Below are positions 48,518 through 61,500 of a stretch of 64,000 nucleotides of DNA, one piece after another. The position numbers and the translations under genes are program-made. The DNA comes from Asterias amurensis (taxonomy: Eukaryota; Echinodermata; Asteroidea; Forcipulatida; Asteriidae): assembly GCF_032118995.1 (NCBI RefSeq), contig NC_092668.1, positions 11,387,501 through 11,451,500 of the forward strand, read 5' to 3'. How positions within the stretch are numbered: the first letter of the stretch is position 1; every line of letters starts with the position of its first letter. The notes under the pieces were generated by a model. It did no database searches. It worked only from the letters and a program-made list of their open reading frames with translations, and was not told where the DNA came from.

Positions 48518-49566
48518 CTGCAAAACCAAGATCTTTATTGTATGTGTGTAAAACAAATTACATCAGCAGAGAGTGTACACTGTTAGTACATGTGTGGTTA
48601 ACTTGTTAAAATGCCTCACTCCAAAAATATTTGGATTACATGTAAAACTCTCTTTCTACTTTATTTTGTACTTGAGAACAGATAAAAGTGCATATAGTTT
48701 AGATGTTGATATAAATGTATGTTTTTTGTAAGGTTATATGTTTTAATTAATGTTTATTTGTCTTTAAAATAGAAATACTGGTGATACAATTTATATGGGA
48801 ACACCATTTGACTTATTTTTGGGAATACCGCCCTCTTGTGATTAAATATCCTTGGAGTTCCGCCAAAAAAAAACACACGCAGCAGATTTTGGTGCAGTGG
48901 TTATTAATTTAAACAGATTTTACTCTGAAAGTATCAGCATTCAGCAATTGTATGTCGCTAAATTTTGTATAATTATTAACATAACGGGAACACAGGGCAA
49001 AGTTAATTATGAAGGACAATTTTGATAAGAGCATTACACAGATGAAGGAACAACAATCATTTCCACTTGCTAGGATTTTGTGATGGAGGAAGGCTAGGTG
49101 TGTGGAAATTTTGCACTAAACCAGTCACTTAAACCCCTGGAGTTTTATATACCCCAATGATCATAGGATATATCCAAAACCACAATTTCATTCAATTTAA
49201 AAACGAAGGAATAACATTTACTTTAAAAACAGTTTTTTTTTTCAACCAGTGAAAGTGTTTTCACTTGTCACAATTTTTTATCAATGACGTCATAAATTTT
49301 GGACGTCACGTCGTAAAAAAATAAAGTCTGAAACCTTGTATCACCAAAGCGTTATCACCAAAGCGTTATTTTTATGTTTAAACGAGAGTTGGTCTGTGGG
49401 TACCAGACTATTAGTTGACTGTTTGTTGATGAAAATCTGTGTGGCTGGTGAAAGGTGGAACAACGTTTTTACTCCACCCTTATCGAGTTAGTTTTCCTTG
49501 GATATTTCGTTTATAGGGGGATTTTATTTTGAAGAAATTCCCCTGGTTTGTTGTTTATCAGACAGA
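48518..49566. promoter_or_regulatory. Divergent promoter region between erlin (-) and tetraspanin (+)
   Basis: The region separates two genes that point away from each other. A perfect CRE palindrome TGACGTCA lies at 49285-49292, and GACGTCACGTC follows at 49302-49312. Both hold the ACGT core used by CREB/ATF6/XBP1-type bZIP factors. No TATA box is evident. Which start sites use them is not known. Confidence 0.5.
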
Positions 49567-52500
49567 ATGTACCCTCCCGATGAATCACGGCCCCCGCCGT
49601 ACTCCGGGTACGGTGGTGAACAACAGCCGCCGATGTACCATCAGCAGCATCAAGCAGGATATCCACCGCCGCAGCAGCAGGGCTATCCTGGGCCCGGTGG
49701 GCCGGCTGGGGCCGCTCGGGGCCAAGGACCAAAGGCGGGCCGTGGAGGTAGACAAAGTAGAGCTGCCCCACAACAGCGGGCACAACAACAACAACAACCT
49801 CAAAGCAGGTATGTATTCCCAATGAACCCTTTTGTTAATTGACAAATTAATTAAGTAGTCACAATAAAAAAAGTTTTTATTCAATTATCAACAATTATAT
49901 TTATAAAAATTAAAAATCGCAATAATTTCCGAATAACTTAGTTACTTAGTAAATATTAAGCCACAGGGGAAATGATGGTTCAAATACTATTAAATTATTA
50001 ATTTGTAATCTTAAAATTTTCATTCAGTTAAAAAATTAATATTTTAGTATAATAATATCAACTTTAAATCATTTTTTCAAAAACATACTAGCCTACTGTC
50101 ATTTAATTAATATTTTGTGTAATATTTTTCCATGTTCATAGCATCATAGGCATAATGAATGTAATTTACATTCAATTCAATTCAATTCAAACTGATATTT
50201 ATTTCCATACTTCATGAAAACAGAGAAACAAAGCTATTTAATGATAATAATAAGACTTAATAATATTTAATGAGGGTGAGAAAAATAATTAACATTCGTT
50301 CTATAGTAAGTGCAAAAAGTAGTACTCTAGACTATTTACAATGTGTACTAGCACAGTCACTTAGTGTCAATGTATGTGATATAAAAATATATAAAAATTC
50401 TGTAGTATGTTCTTTAGGCAGGCCTACTATGTGTAGAACTCCCCTTATTTTATGTTTAGTAGTACCCCTAGAACAATGAATGAGAGTGAAACAAGCTTTG
50501 TATAGTTCTTGAAATACTTGTGTGGTATACGGCACTACATTTGCCCTAGACCCAGTACGACCAAGAATGTCAAAATTCGAAAAAAAGGGTACAGCGCCTT
50601 AACAGCGCCCCAGTTACTGGGTCTACATTTGCCCTAGAAAATGTGCAGCAATGGCTTAGAAACAAAGAAATTTGAACAGTTGAGTTGTTTCTATTTGTTT
50701 TAGTTTGCTGGAGATCATGCTCTTTCGCTCTGTATACTATTTTATTATCTGGGGGAAAAAGTGAGCAGGGAAAAAATATACAGTAAATAATTGTCTGTTT
50801 TTAACCATTTATTTTTGCCAACACGTTTATGTAATTCAACATTTTTATTCAATGTACCCTTATTTCTTTCCAAGCTTCGTAATTTTGTATTTTTGTTTTT
50901 GTTTTGTTTCTTTGTTTGTTTTATGCGCCTCGGAATAAGTTTAGTCTTAGATAGATGGCGCTTTATAAGTTTTAATTATTATTATTAACATTTATTTTCA
51001 AAACATTGTTGTGTGAAGTCTCAGCCAAAACCACTTTTTCTTCCCTATTCCCCTCCTCCAATAGAAAACAGCAGCAAAGAAAACATCCTCAACAGCAGCA
51101 ACAACAGAGACCACCTCAACCAAAGCAGAAGGCCCAAGTTGTCAGAGCACAGAGACGGGACGAGCATTCTGAGATCAGTCTGTGTATCAAGTTCTCGTTA
51201 TTCTTCGCCAATTTTGTCTTTTGGGTGAGTTGGTTTTAATAATGATTTTCCATAATATAATACTATAAATGCTTCAATTGTGCAATTTGTGGCATGACAG
51301 AGTTGTTGATAGCACTGAACTTGTGCTCTGGTATTTCTGATCAGCAGAGTGTGGGTTCGAGCCCCGGTCATGGCACTTGCTTTTTTCTTAGGATTGGACA
51401 TTAAAGCCATTGGACCCTTTCGGTTAAGAAAAATAAATAAAAGTTTACAGATTTACAAATAACTTACAGGGTTTACAGAAGGCAATGGTGAAAGACTTCT
51501 CCTGAAATATTATTCCATTAAATGCTTTACTTTTTGAGAAAACAGCAAAACAATGTAAATTCTCGTTTTAGAACGAGAATTACGGATTTATTTTAAACGC
51601 ACGTCATGACACGGCGGAAACAAGGATGGGTTTTTCCATTGTTTTCTCCCGACTCCGATGACCAATTGAGCCTAAATTTTCACAGGTTTGTTATTTGATA
51701 TAGAAGTTGTGGTACACAAAGTGTGGACCTTGGACAACACTGCTTACCGAAAGGGTCCAATGGCTTTACGCTTTAGGTTTTGTGTACTAAGATTGTTTTG
51801 TATCAGACGTAAAAAGAACCCAGGAAACTTATCAGGACTAGGGGTTAACCCCCTGTGTTCTGGTTCACATAGAAAGCGCCCTTGTTTACAGGTTTCCAGG
51901 CTTGTGAGCTACAGTAATTAAGTTCACTTGGTTTCATTACCAGAAACTTATTTTGGTAATGTTGTCAACTTTATTTTTCTTTAAAATAATGATTTTTGTT
52001 CTCTTATAAAATCACTGAATTTGTAGCATAATATTTATAGTATGGAGAAGTTCACTTCTTAGTGCAAGCCGTCCTCAAAAATAATATTTTAAAACATCCA
52101 GGCGATTCAAAAGTACTTGAAGGTATGTCTTTGAATCTAAAGGGAAAAAACTCATCATACAGTATTGAGTTTTATACACAGATGTTGTGCAGTTGCATTG
52201 CTTTTAGGGGTGTGTCTTACATGTATGTTAATTTGTATTACTCACGTGGGGGTGTTTAAACCGTTGATAATGACCAGTGTTTATAACCAGTTGTCCGCGC
52301 TAGTCTTGATGCATGACGTTTCTTGTTACGGGCGATGCAGGCACTTTCAGTGATTTGGCCGCGCTGTGTGTGATAGGAAATGCGCACAAACAGAACCGGA
52401 AAACACACGCGTACGAAAATCGTACCATACACAAAACGTATACTGAACATACCCTGGAGGTGGAAACATACAGAGCTCAAGCATTCAGAAACGGATAAGT

Positions 52501-55500
52501 TTTACAGAGTTTCTTACTTAATTACGCCTTTTAACCAAAAAGGTATTTATAAATGGGAATCAAAGTGTGTTAGTGTGTTGAATTGGTTTTCAACTAGTGG
52601 TTTAAAGCCGCCAAGGCCTGGTTCTTGATAATTAACCTTGACTTCGTCTCGGTAAAATTATCACGAACCAGGCCTCGTTGGGATTAAACCACTAGTTGAA
52701 AACCTCTTCACCACACATTGATTCCCTTAGTAATTGCAGTTGTGCCCTGGGGTGGATTTCACAATGGTAGTCCTAACTTAGGACTAGTCCTAGGCAATGC
52801 TAAAAGATAGGACTGGTTCTAAGCTAGGACCAGTAACTCATCCTAACTTAGGACCAGTCCTATCTCTTAGCATTGCCTAGGACTAGTCCAAAGTTAGGAC
52901 TACCTTTGTGAAATCCACCCCTGTGCTTTTGCTGTGGTACCCTGTGCTTTTACATTTCACTCAAATACACCGGTGCCCCTCACCAGAGGCAAATTGCTGT
53001 TTGGCTTCAAGAGCGAAATTCAAGGCACTGCAGCTGTTGATAGTATTGTAAACTATTTTGAGAGTGGATTATCTTTTTTTGTAATTGGCCTACATGTATG
53101 GTTAGGATAATTTTGTTTACACAAACATAAATTTTGATTCTTAGAATTGATTGATTCATGCATGAATCGTTTCTCAGATTTCTGTGGGTTGGTGTAGGTG
53201 TACTTTCACAAATGGTGCAGTCAGAGGCGTGCCGTTTGCACCCTCTGGCATCTCTCCAGACATGGATGGATTCAATAGGTGTTAAATTTGCATCAGGGAT
53301 AAAGAATATTAATTTTGTTTTTTACCCATACACCAATGTGTGTTAGCACTGTATACTCAGTACTTTCCCGAGTCCTGCGAAAAAATATCACAGGCATGTT
53401 ACTCGGGTGGGAATCGAACCCACGACCCTTGCAATTCTAGAGCATTATATCGCTGCGGTACCCGCTGCCAAAACATAGGATTCGAACTGCCTCTAGCTGC
53501 CGGGCAAGCTCGGTAGTCTAGTTGGTAAGACACTGCTCTAGAATTGCAAGGGTCGTGGGTTCGAATCCCACCCGAGTAAAATGCCTGTGATATTTTTTTG
53601 CAGGACCCGGGAGAGTACTGAGTATAAAGTGCTAACACACATCGGTGTATGGGTAAAAAACAAAAATTAATATGAATGGATTCGCTGTTCTTGTGAATAT
53701 ACATGACAGTTTTTTTGCTGTTTTCTCAGCAAGTAGACACTGTGTTCAGCTGAAATTTCACAAATTACTTTTTATTGTATCTTCCTGTATATGTTTGCCT
53801 ATAAACCAGCATTCCATTGACAAAAACTAATTGATGACCCCAACTTTTTAAAGACTCTACTCTCTTGATGTATCTTAACATGCATACATAAATAACAAAC
53901 CTGTGAAAATTTGAGCTTGATTGGTCGTCGGAGTTGCGAGATAACTGTGAAAGAAAACAAAGTTGTGTGCTCTCAGATGCTTGATTTTGAGCTATCAAAT
54001 TCTAAACTTGAGGTCTCGAAATCAAATTCATGGAAAATTAATTCTTTCTCAAAATTTACGACAATTCAATGGGAGCCATTTCTCACAATATTTTAAACTG
54101 TCAAACCTCTCCCCATTACTTGTGTTTTTTTATAGTAATTACCAATAGTGTCCACTGCCTTTAAAGATTTATTCTACTGAGAATGTCTCGTCAATTTGAG
54201 CAAATAACTCAAGTGTCACACTGTCATCCCAACTGAATAGCTGCAAAATTGTCTAAAAGTAACCAGGAAGGATGCGTGTAAATAAAGATCTTTTGAGGCT
54301 GGAAATGTCTAATGCCAACTGTACACATCATAGACTGTTATAAATCCTATAATCCAGTAGGCTAAAGACAGTTTGTAAATCTTACACGCTCGCTCTTGAT
54401 TTTGAATATTTTTAAAAGGAAACAAACTTGTCAATTCTGGTGGGTCCCAATGCTGGATTATGCCATACGCTTGAGACTTGCACTTTTTAGTGTTTAGTTG
54501 TAGCGGCAATTATAATCATATTACAATCAACCATTACCATCAGTCATTCCCTCTGTTGTATAGCCCTAGCAACAAGGCTACACAACATGTTGTTGCTCCT
54601 GAAGAGTTCACATTCTTCACTGTTTACAAAACTTGTTCAGTCTATGTCTGTAGCTTTTGTGAATAGATTCTGCTATGTCAGGCCATTAATTTTTTTTGCC
54701 ATTTATAAAATACAATAGTTCCTTCAAAATTTGTAAGCAGTTGGCAATTTGCCAATTTGTTTACTTCTAAATATTTCACTGCACAAAATTACTGGACCAA
54801 ATCTTTCACTGCTACTTGTATACTTGTGTTTCAGTATACAGTACGCTACCAGTTAAATTTATGTCCTTATTCTTATTCTTATTCTTTATTTGGCCAATAA
54901 ACAATTACAAATACAAGCAGACAGTATGTCAAATAGATAATTATAAGTACATGTACAAAAATAAATACAAAGCAAGAAAAACAATAAGGGCACAGGAAAT
55001 TATAAAACAACCCTAATGTGATGGCCAGGATCAACAAAAGTATAATTAAACACTGTAGCTCGAAAGCCTGTTAATCCAGTCACATAGGGAAGCAAAGACA
55101 CTATATAAAATACTCTCTTTGGAAAATAATAATAATTTGAAATAAATATTAATATAAATAATCTGTTTACACAAAGCTCAAATTAAAATAACAAAATCAA
55201 AACCAGAAATTAGACAAGCAAATAGCAAATAAATAAATAAACAAAAAAATAGTTAATTAAAACAAATAAATAAAAAGTATTAACAAATGAATGAATAAAT
55301 AATTAGAAAAGTACATGTAAAAAAGAGATAAAGCAACAAACAATGTCACAGTAATAAATGAGTGTTCCATAACATGAACTACAAAATAGACGCGCATCTA
55401 ACACAAATTGTTGGATAAATTGGAATCAATACAACCTAGCTTTTTATGACATGAGTCATTGGAGCTTATGTGTCCTTGGCCCTTTGGGTTAGGGCAGTAC

Positions 55501-58500
55501 ACAATGGTAAACAACAGACTTCTCTGTGTTAGTATACAAAGTTGTTTACAATGAGCAGCCCCTCATGTAATGTATGGTTCATTTACTATTAACTGTGTTA
55601 GTGTTTGTATGTTCATGCATGGAGGAAGAATTTGTTTAGTTCTGATGTTTGGTGTTGGAGTACGTTTTGCACACAAGGATCAGAAAAGAAAAGGGAAGAA
55701 GACAAATAAGAAGTTTAATTTAATTAAAGTAACCTTTAGTCCAGACAGAGAGTGATTTACTAGGATTAGTTGAGCAAATAAAAAAATAAAAAAATATACC
55801 AGTTGATCGTCCCTGCCCGCATCCTTCACTTTTTTTACTATTTATTGTTATTTTTATTTTTTTTAATAAAAAAAAACTTTTATTTTGTTATTTTTTTAAA
55901 TCTTTTTTTTTAAGGAGCTTTTCCCAAATCGAACGTGATGCTCTCGAACACTTGTAACCGTCTGTTTCATAAAACAATGTTAGTGAATGCTTACCAGCAA
56001 ACCTTTTTAGTGTTATCCGACCCTGTTAGTGTTTAAAACACAGGTCCTCATGTAACTAAGGTATAAAACAAGTTTGCGGTTGATTCAAACTGAAGAATTG
56101 GTGGCCTGTTTGATTTGAAATACTAAGCGGCCATCTTGAAAAAAACAGTAAATAATAAATAACAAGGCCCTCATCCTCCTCTTTTTTGAAAAATCCGTAC
56201 GATCAACTGGTATTTTTTTTTATTTGGCCTTAACTCATAATGCAAGATTTTATTCCTGCCGTATGAATTGACATAATTTTCCAATGGTTTTATTTAGTTC
56301 ACAATCCTCGTCGAGGGCTTCAACCTGACACAAAATAATTACTCAGGATATATAATGAACCTGTAGGCTTACTACATAGATTATCTAGAGGCCTACACTC
56401 GCCAACATAGGACCATGGAGGAAGGAAATTCAAATAAGACTAGATTGCTCAGTTGGTAAAATCCAAAGGTCGCAGGTTCAAATCCCGCTCCAGTCAATTT
56501 GTTTTTGTAGAACCTAAAAATAGGTCAGCTTCCCTGTGTGTTTATTACTGGATGTACGCATACTTTTTTTGTGCACACGCTACGCTGCAGTCAGGGCATA
56601 AGACACAGGATTTAACTGTGTCTTCATGAACAAGAATTTAATATTCATGAAAAGTCCCAGAAAGTTAAAGGCACTGGATATATATGTTTGCTACTTGTCA
56701 AAGACGAGTATTCTCTTTTGGTGTATCCCAAATGCATTTAGAAAATAACAAACCTGTGAAAATTTTGGCTCAACTGGTCGTCAAAGTTGCAAGAAAATAA
56801 TAGAATTGTGTGCTTTCAGATGCTTTAGAAAGGCTTCATCTTCAAGTTGGAGCCCTGATGTCTTTCTCAGATTCAAATACTTCAGTGAGAAGTTACCTCT
56901 TTCTGCTGTTCTGTAAAACTACATTGTACGTTTCTTCAGGGGGAGTCGTTGTTCATATTGTTTGATACTACGTAACATACTATCATCTAGCCTTGCTCAA
57001 GGCAGTCGCATTATTCGCTCCGAAAAGACACCGCTGTAAACCCACCCGTATACCCTGTGCGTGGTGCGTGCGATCACACCGCATGACCCACCCGTATACA
57101 CACTGTCACATCGTACGACTACTGTGCACACAAGTCATCTGCACTCGTACCACTAACCGCATGCGGAGGCCGACGCATGCGGATAGTGTACGGGGCATCA
57201 TGTCGTGCGATGTTACGCACAGTGAATACGGGTGGGTTTTTATACATCGGCGGTCTTTTTTTTGGAGTGAATAATTCGACTGCCTTGAGCAAGGCTATCA
57301 TCAGCTCTCCTTTGCTCGTTACGAAGTAAGTTTTTTAAGCTATTTTGAGTAAATTACCAGTGTCCAGTGCCTTTTATTACAGAGTTGATTATGACATGCT
57401 ATTATTAGGAAAAGAAGAGTTCAAGTCAGGGTTACTGAGTTTGTTCATTCCAGATGGTGGAACTCTTGTATCATATTCTGCCTTACTGCTGATGACTCTT
57501 GTTTCCTCTGGTGATGTTATCGGATCAAAAGCGTGTCACCATCCTTCTAATTATACCCTTGAAACATGAGCTGTATATTATTAGTTGACTTTGAAAATGT
57601 AAAGCATGCCTGGAATAAACTGGGCAAGCACACAAACTTGCTTAGCACAGAAAAGTAATATTGCTTAACAGAATATTATCAGCCAAAATTACATTGATGA
57701 TTGCATTGTTGTGACTGGTGCACCAATAAATTCTTGCTTAGCAAAGAAATTAGTCAAGCAGTATTTTTTTTGCTCACAACAGCTTCATGAAATTGGGCCC
57801 AGGGCCAAATAAATCTTGTATTAGCACAGAAACTTGCTAAGCACAGAGAAATATGTTTTAGCAGAAACTCAGCCCATAAGTCTAAAAAGTTAGCAATGCT
57901 AAGACTGGTGCCCACCCATTTTTTACTCAGTAAAGAATGTTGCTATTAAGCAGTATTTTCTGCTTTAAACAGCTTTGTAAATGAAATTGGGCCTTGGTCT
58001 TGGCCTTGGAACAGGTCAAATCTTTCCGAATCTAGGGTTTGCCCTTTAAATCACTTTTTCAGTGATACAAGCCAGCACGATCAAACAGCTTTTTTCACTA
58101 GTCCATATTTCATATTTTATAGGCCTAAAGGCCCGGTCACACAGGCCCCGATAACGAGAACGAAAACGATAACGATAAAAATGCACGCCCTTGATTGGTT
58201 GAATGAGCGTGGGCGTAGTCTGCGTGGAGCAACTCAACCAATCGCGAGCGTGCATTTTTATCGTTCTCGTTTTCGTTCTCGTTATCGGGGCATGTGTGAC
58301 CGGGCCTTAAGTAGACATGTTTCAACGCTGTTAGTGTACATGTAGTTAGCCGGGCCAGTGAGTTGGTTGAAAACGTTGCCCAGGCTGTACGATTTGCAAA
58401 ATTAAACTGCCCTTGTAAGATTATTAAATAAATGGGATTTGCATTTTTGCAAAATGAAACTGGCCTTGCCCTCTCGGAGATGAAATTCTATTCCTTGTTA

Positions 58501-61500
58501 ATAAGCATTTTGAAGTTAGAAGCAGTTGTTCGTTGGATTTCTGATACTTGGGAGTTGTCCAAAGTTTTTCAGCTATGGTCAACTATTTAAAGGGTATGAT
58601 GAGGGCGGGGGATTAGGGGGTCAGGGACCTGACCTTTGACTTAAAGAGAGAGTAAAATAAAGATATTCAAATAATGCGCATACATTTTTTTGTATTTCAT
58701 TTAAGCCCGGTTCATTTCTTTATGCATATTCAAACCGAATTTCACCGTCACGGGAGGGCTGTTTTCTCAACGAATATTTCACAGGAGGTGAGCACATTTC
58801 AACTGATGCAAATTGTTTGTTGCGGATTTGTGACATCAAAATTTTATCTTACTCGCAGAATGAAACCGGGCTAATACATACGTCTTGAGGGGGGAAGGGG
58901 TAGGGTCAAGGGGGAGTCTGGCAGTGTCAAGGGGGAGGGGGTCCTCAATTTGTGGTACTCTGTGTGCACCTTCAAAGGGTGGCTGCAGTTTTTTTAATTT
59001 TTATTTAAACATGTAAACATGACTTTTTAAACCTGAACTATTTTTATATATTTTTTATTAATTGCGCAAGTATTTTAAAAATGGTTTTCAAGAGATTAGG
59101 GGAACCCACCCCGCCCCTAAAAGGGAGCCTTTATTTGCATAAACGTGACGTCATGTCATTAACCTGAGCCGTCGGGCCCCCTGGCTGTGTGCATATAGAG
59201 ACGTGTGCACTGTGTGGCCTGGTACCTAGGCGCGTGTAGTTAGGGACCAGACTCTTTTTGCCGACGATATGTTTGAATTCCCGACGTGACATCGATGGTA
59301 GGGGGCGGTAACAATCAACAAAAGGGGGAGGGGCATGACTTATTCGCTAATTACGCAAGTCAGATATGTCGGGAATAAACAAAACACATTTTATTGATGT
59401 TCAATTTCAATACATACATCAGAAATAAATGACGGCATATTTAACTGTTTTATTTGAATTCACTGCAGCATCCCTTTAATTTAAACAAAATTAAAACTTT
59501 GGATCGGCTTACACATGTAGTTGGAGTGGATAATGCTCTAAAGTGTTAACATTGATTTTGCTTTTCGCAGACTACATGTAGTGTGGGACTGAATCATTCA
59601 TCGCCATCGTTTGTCTTGCCTCGCCCATCTGTCAATGTGAAAATAATCAATCAAGTATTTAACATGACATCAATGTACAATGCACATGTAGGCCAACGAT
59701 ATACATGTATTCAGCCACATTCCACTCTTGAATGTTTGACATCAGAGGTCATGGGGTGACCTTTGTCGTACTCTGACACCAGTTAAAGGCACTGGACACC
59801 TTTGGTAATAATCAATAAAATAACAATAAACCTGTGAAAATTTGAGCTCAAGTAACAAGTCAAAGAATATTGGCAGAAGAAACACCCTTGTCGCACAAGT
59901 TGTGTGCTTTCAGATGCCTTGACTTAGAGACCTCAGGTTTCGAAAAACAATTCCAATATTTTAGTGAGAAACTACTTCTTTCTTAAAAACTATGTTACTT
60001 CAGAGGAGCCGTTTCTCACAATGTTTTATACTATCAACAGCTCTCCATTGCAAGTTTTTATGCTAACAACTATTTTGAGTAATTACTAATAGTGTCCAGT
60101 GCCTTTAAAGTTCCCTCTGATTCAAATGGAGTCATATCCTAGAAAAATGTCTCTGAAATCCTTTAATAATGCAGCTGATATTGATTGCACAAATTTACAA
60201 CCCAAATTAAGGACATTGTGTTTCCAAAAATGTTTGCTGAAAATTGTTCGTGGCTTTTCACAATTTTATTCCGACTCACAGGCCTAACATAACTACCAAG
60301 CCAACTTTCTTCTTAAAATAAAAACGATAACTGACATGAATACGTCAAGCTTGCTTTCATTTTTTCTGAAAAAATCTTCTTCTTTTTTTGTGTATTTTTA
60401 TATTGTACTTCGTATGCCTTTTCAAATGGTGCTTATTAAACAGCATTCTTTAAATAAACACAAACATTTTAAGCCATTGGACACTTTCGGAACATAACCT
60501 TTTTTTTCACAGATTTACAAATAACTTACAGGGTTTACATAAGGTAATGGTGAAAGACCTCTCTTGAAATATTATTCCATGAAATGCTTTACTTTTTGAG
60601 AAAACATTAAAACAATATCAATTCTCGATATCGAGATTTACGGACTTATTTGAAACACATGTCATGACACGGCAAAAACATGCAGAAACAAGGGTGGTTT
60701 TTCCCATTAGTTTCTCCCGACTCCGATGACTGATTGAGCCTAACGTTTTACAGGTTTGTTAGTTTATATATAAGTTGTGATTACACGAAGTGTGGCCCTT
60801 GGACAATACTGTCTACCGAAAGTGTCCAATGGTTTTAATAGCAAGTAGCAGTGTTATGTCTATTGTAAACACTGTACTGCTGTAATTGAGCACTTTCAAT
60901 ACTGACTATGTACATTAACCAATGTGTTAAGAATTTTTAGTGTTTGTTTTTCTTTCAACAATTGGGTGTGGCTTTTAAAGGGTTTGGGTACTTTTGGGAG
61001 GAACTAAAAGTAATGTCCACAGATTTACGTTAAACTTACACGGTTTGAAGATAATGATAGTAGAAATTGCTCCCTTGAAACATAACCTGCTGAGGTGCTA
61101 TGGTTTTTAAGAAACGAGTGAAACACTGTCACGAAAATAAGTTTTACATGCTAAATCAATTTTGGTCTCACTTGAAACGTAACGATTTTTGTGACTTGTT
61201 TTACTCATTTTGTCAAAAACCTCGACACCAAGTCATGTTTTAAGGGAAGTTTTCTACCATCTTCAAATCGTGTAGACCTAAGTTTAATGTAAATCTGCGG
61301 ACTGTGTGTTTTGTGTCCTGCAAACAAAATACTCAAATCCTTTAAAACCAGCGATGCAAAATCTAACCCTGCCCACATGTTCACATACTGGCTGTTGGAG
61401 TCATGCATTGTGATGTTAATGAATAAATCCATACAATTCTATTCAACCATATTCTACCTCCATGATTCAACTTACAGCAATACGCAGAATGCAGGAACTC

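Noticed and set aside
49498-49566. Upstream extension of the tetraspanin frame
   Set aside because: It would need a TTG start. The first in-frame ATG is at 49567 and the residues before it show no conserved character.
53508-53580. Apparent tRNA gene with good A and B boxes
   Set aside because: An inverted near-copy lies next to it, other copies are at 45236 and 56441, and a shared non-tRNA tail follows. These are marks of a SINE head and not a functional tRNA gene.
56988-57297. Open frames on both strands through the 310-bp insert
   Set aside because: They are a by-product of a GC-rich palindrome. The two strands give similar translations because of the inverted arms.
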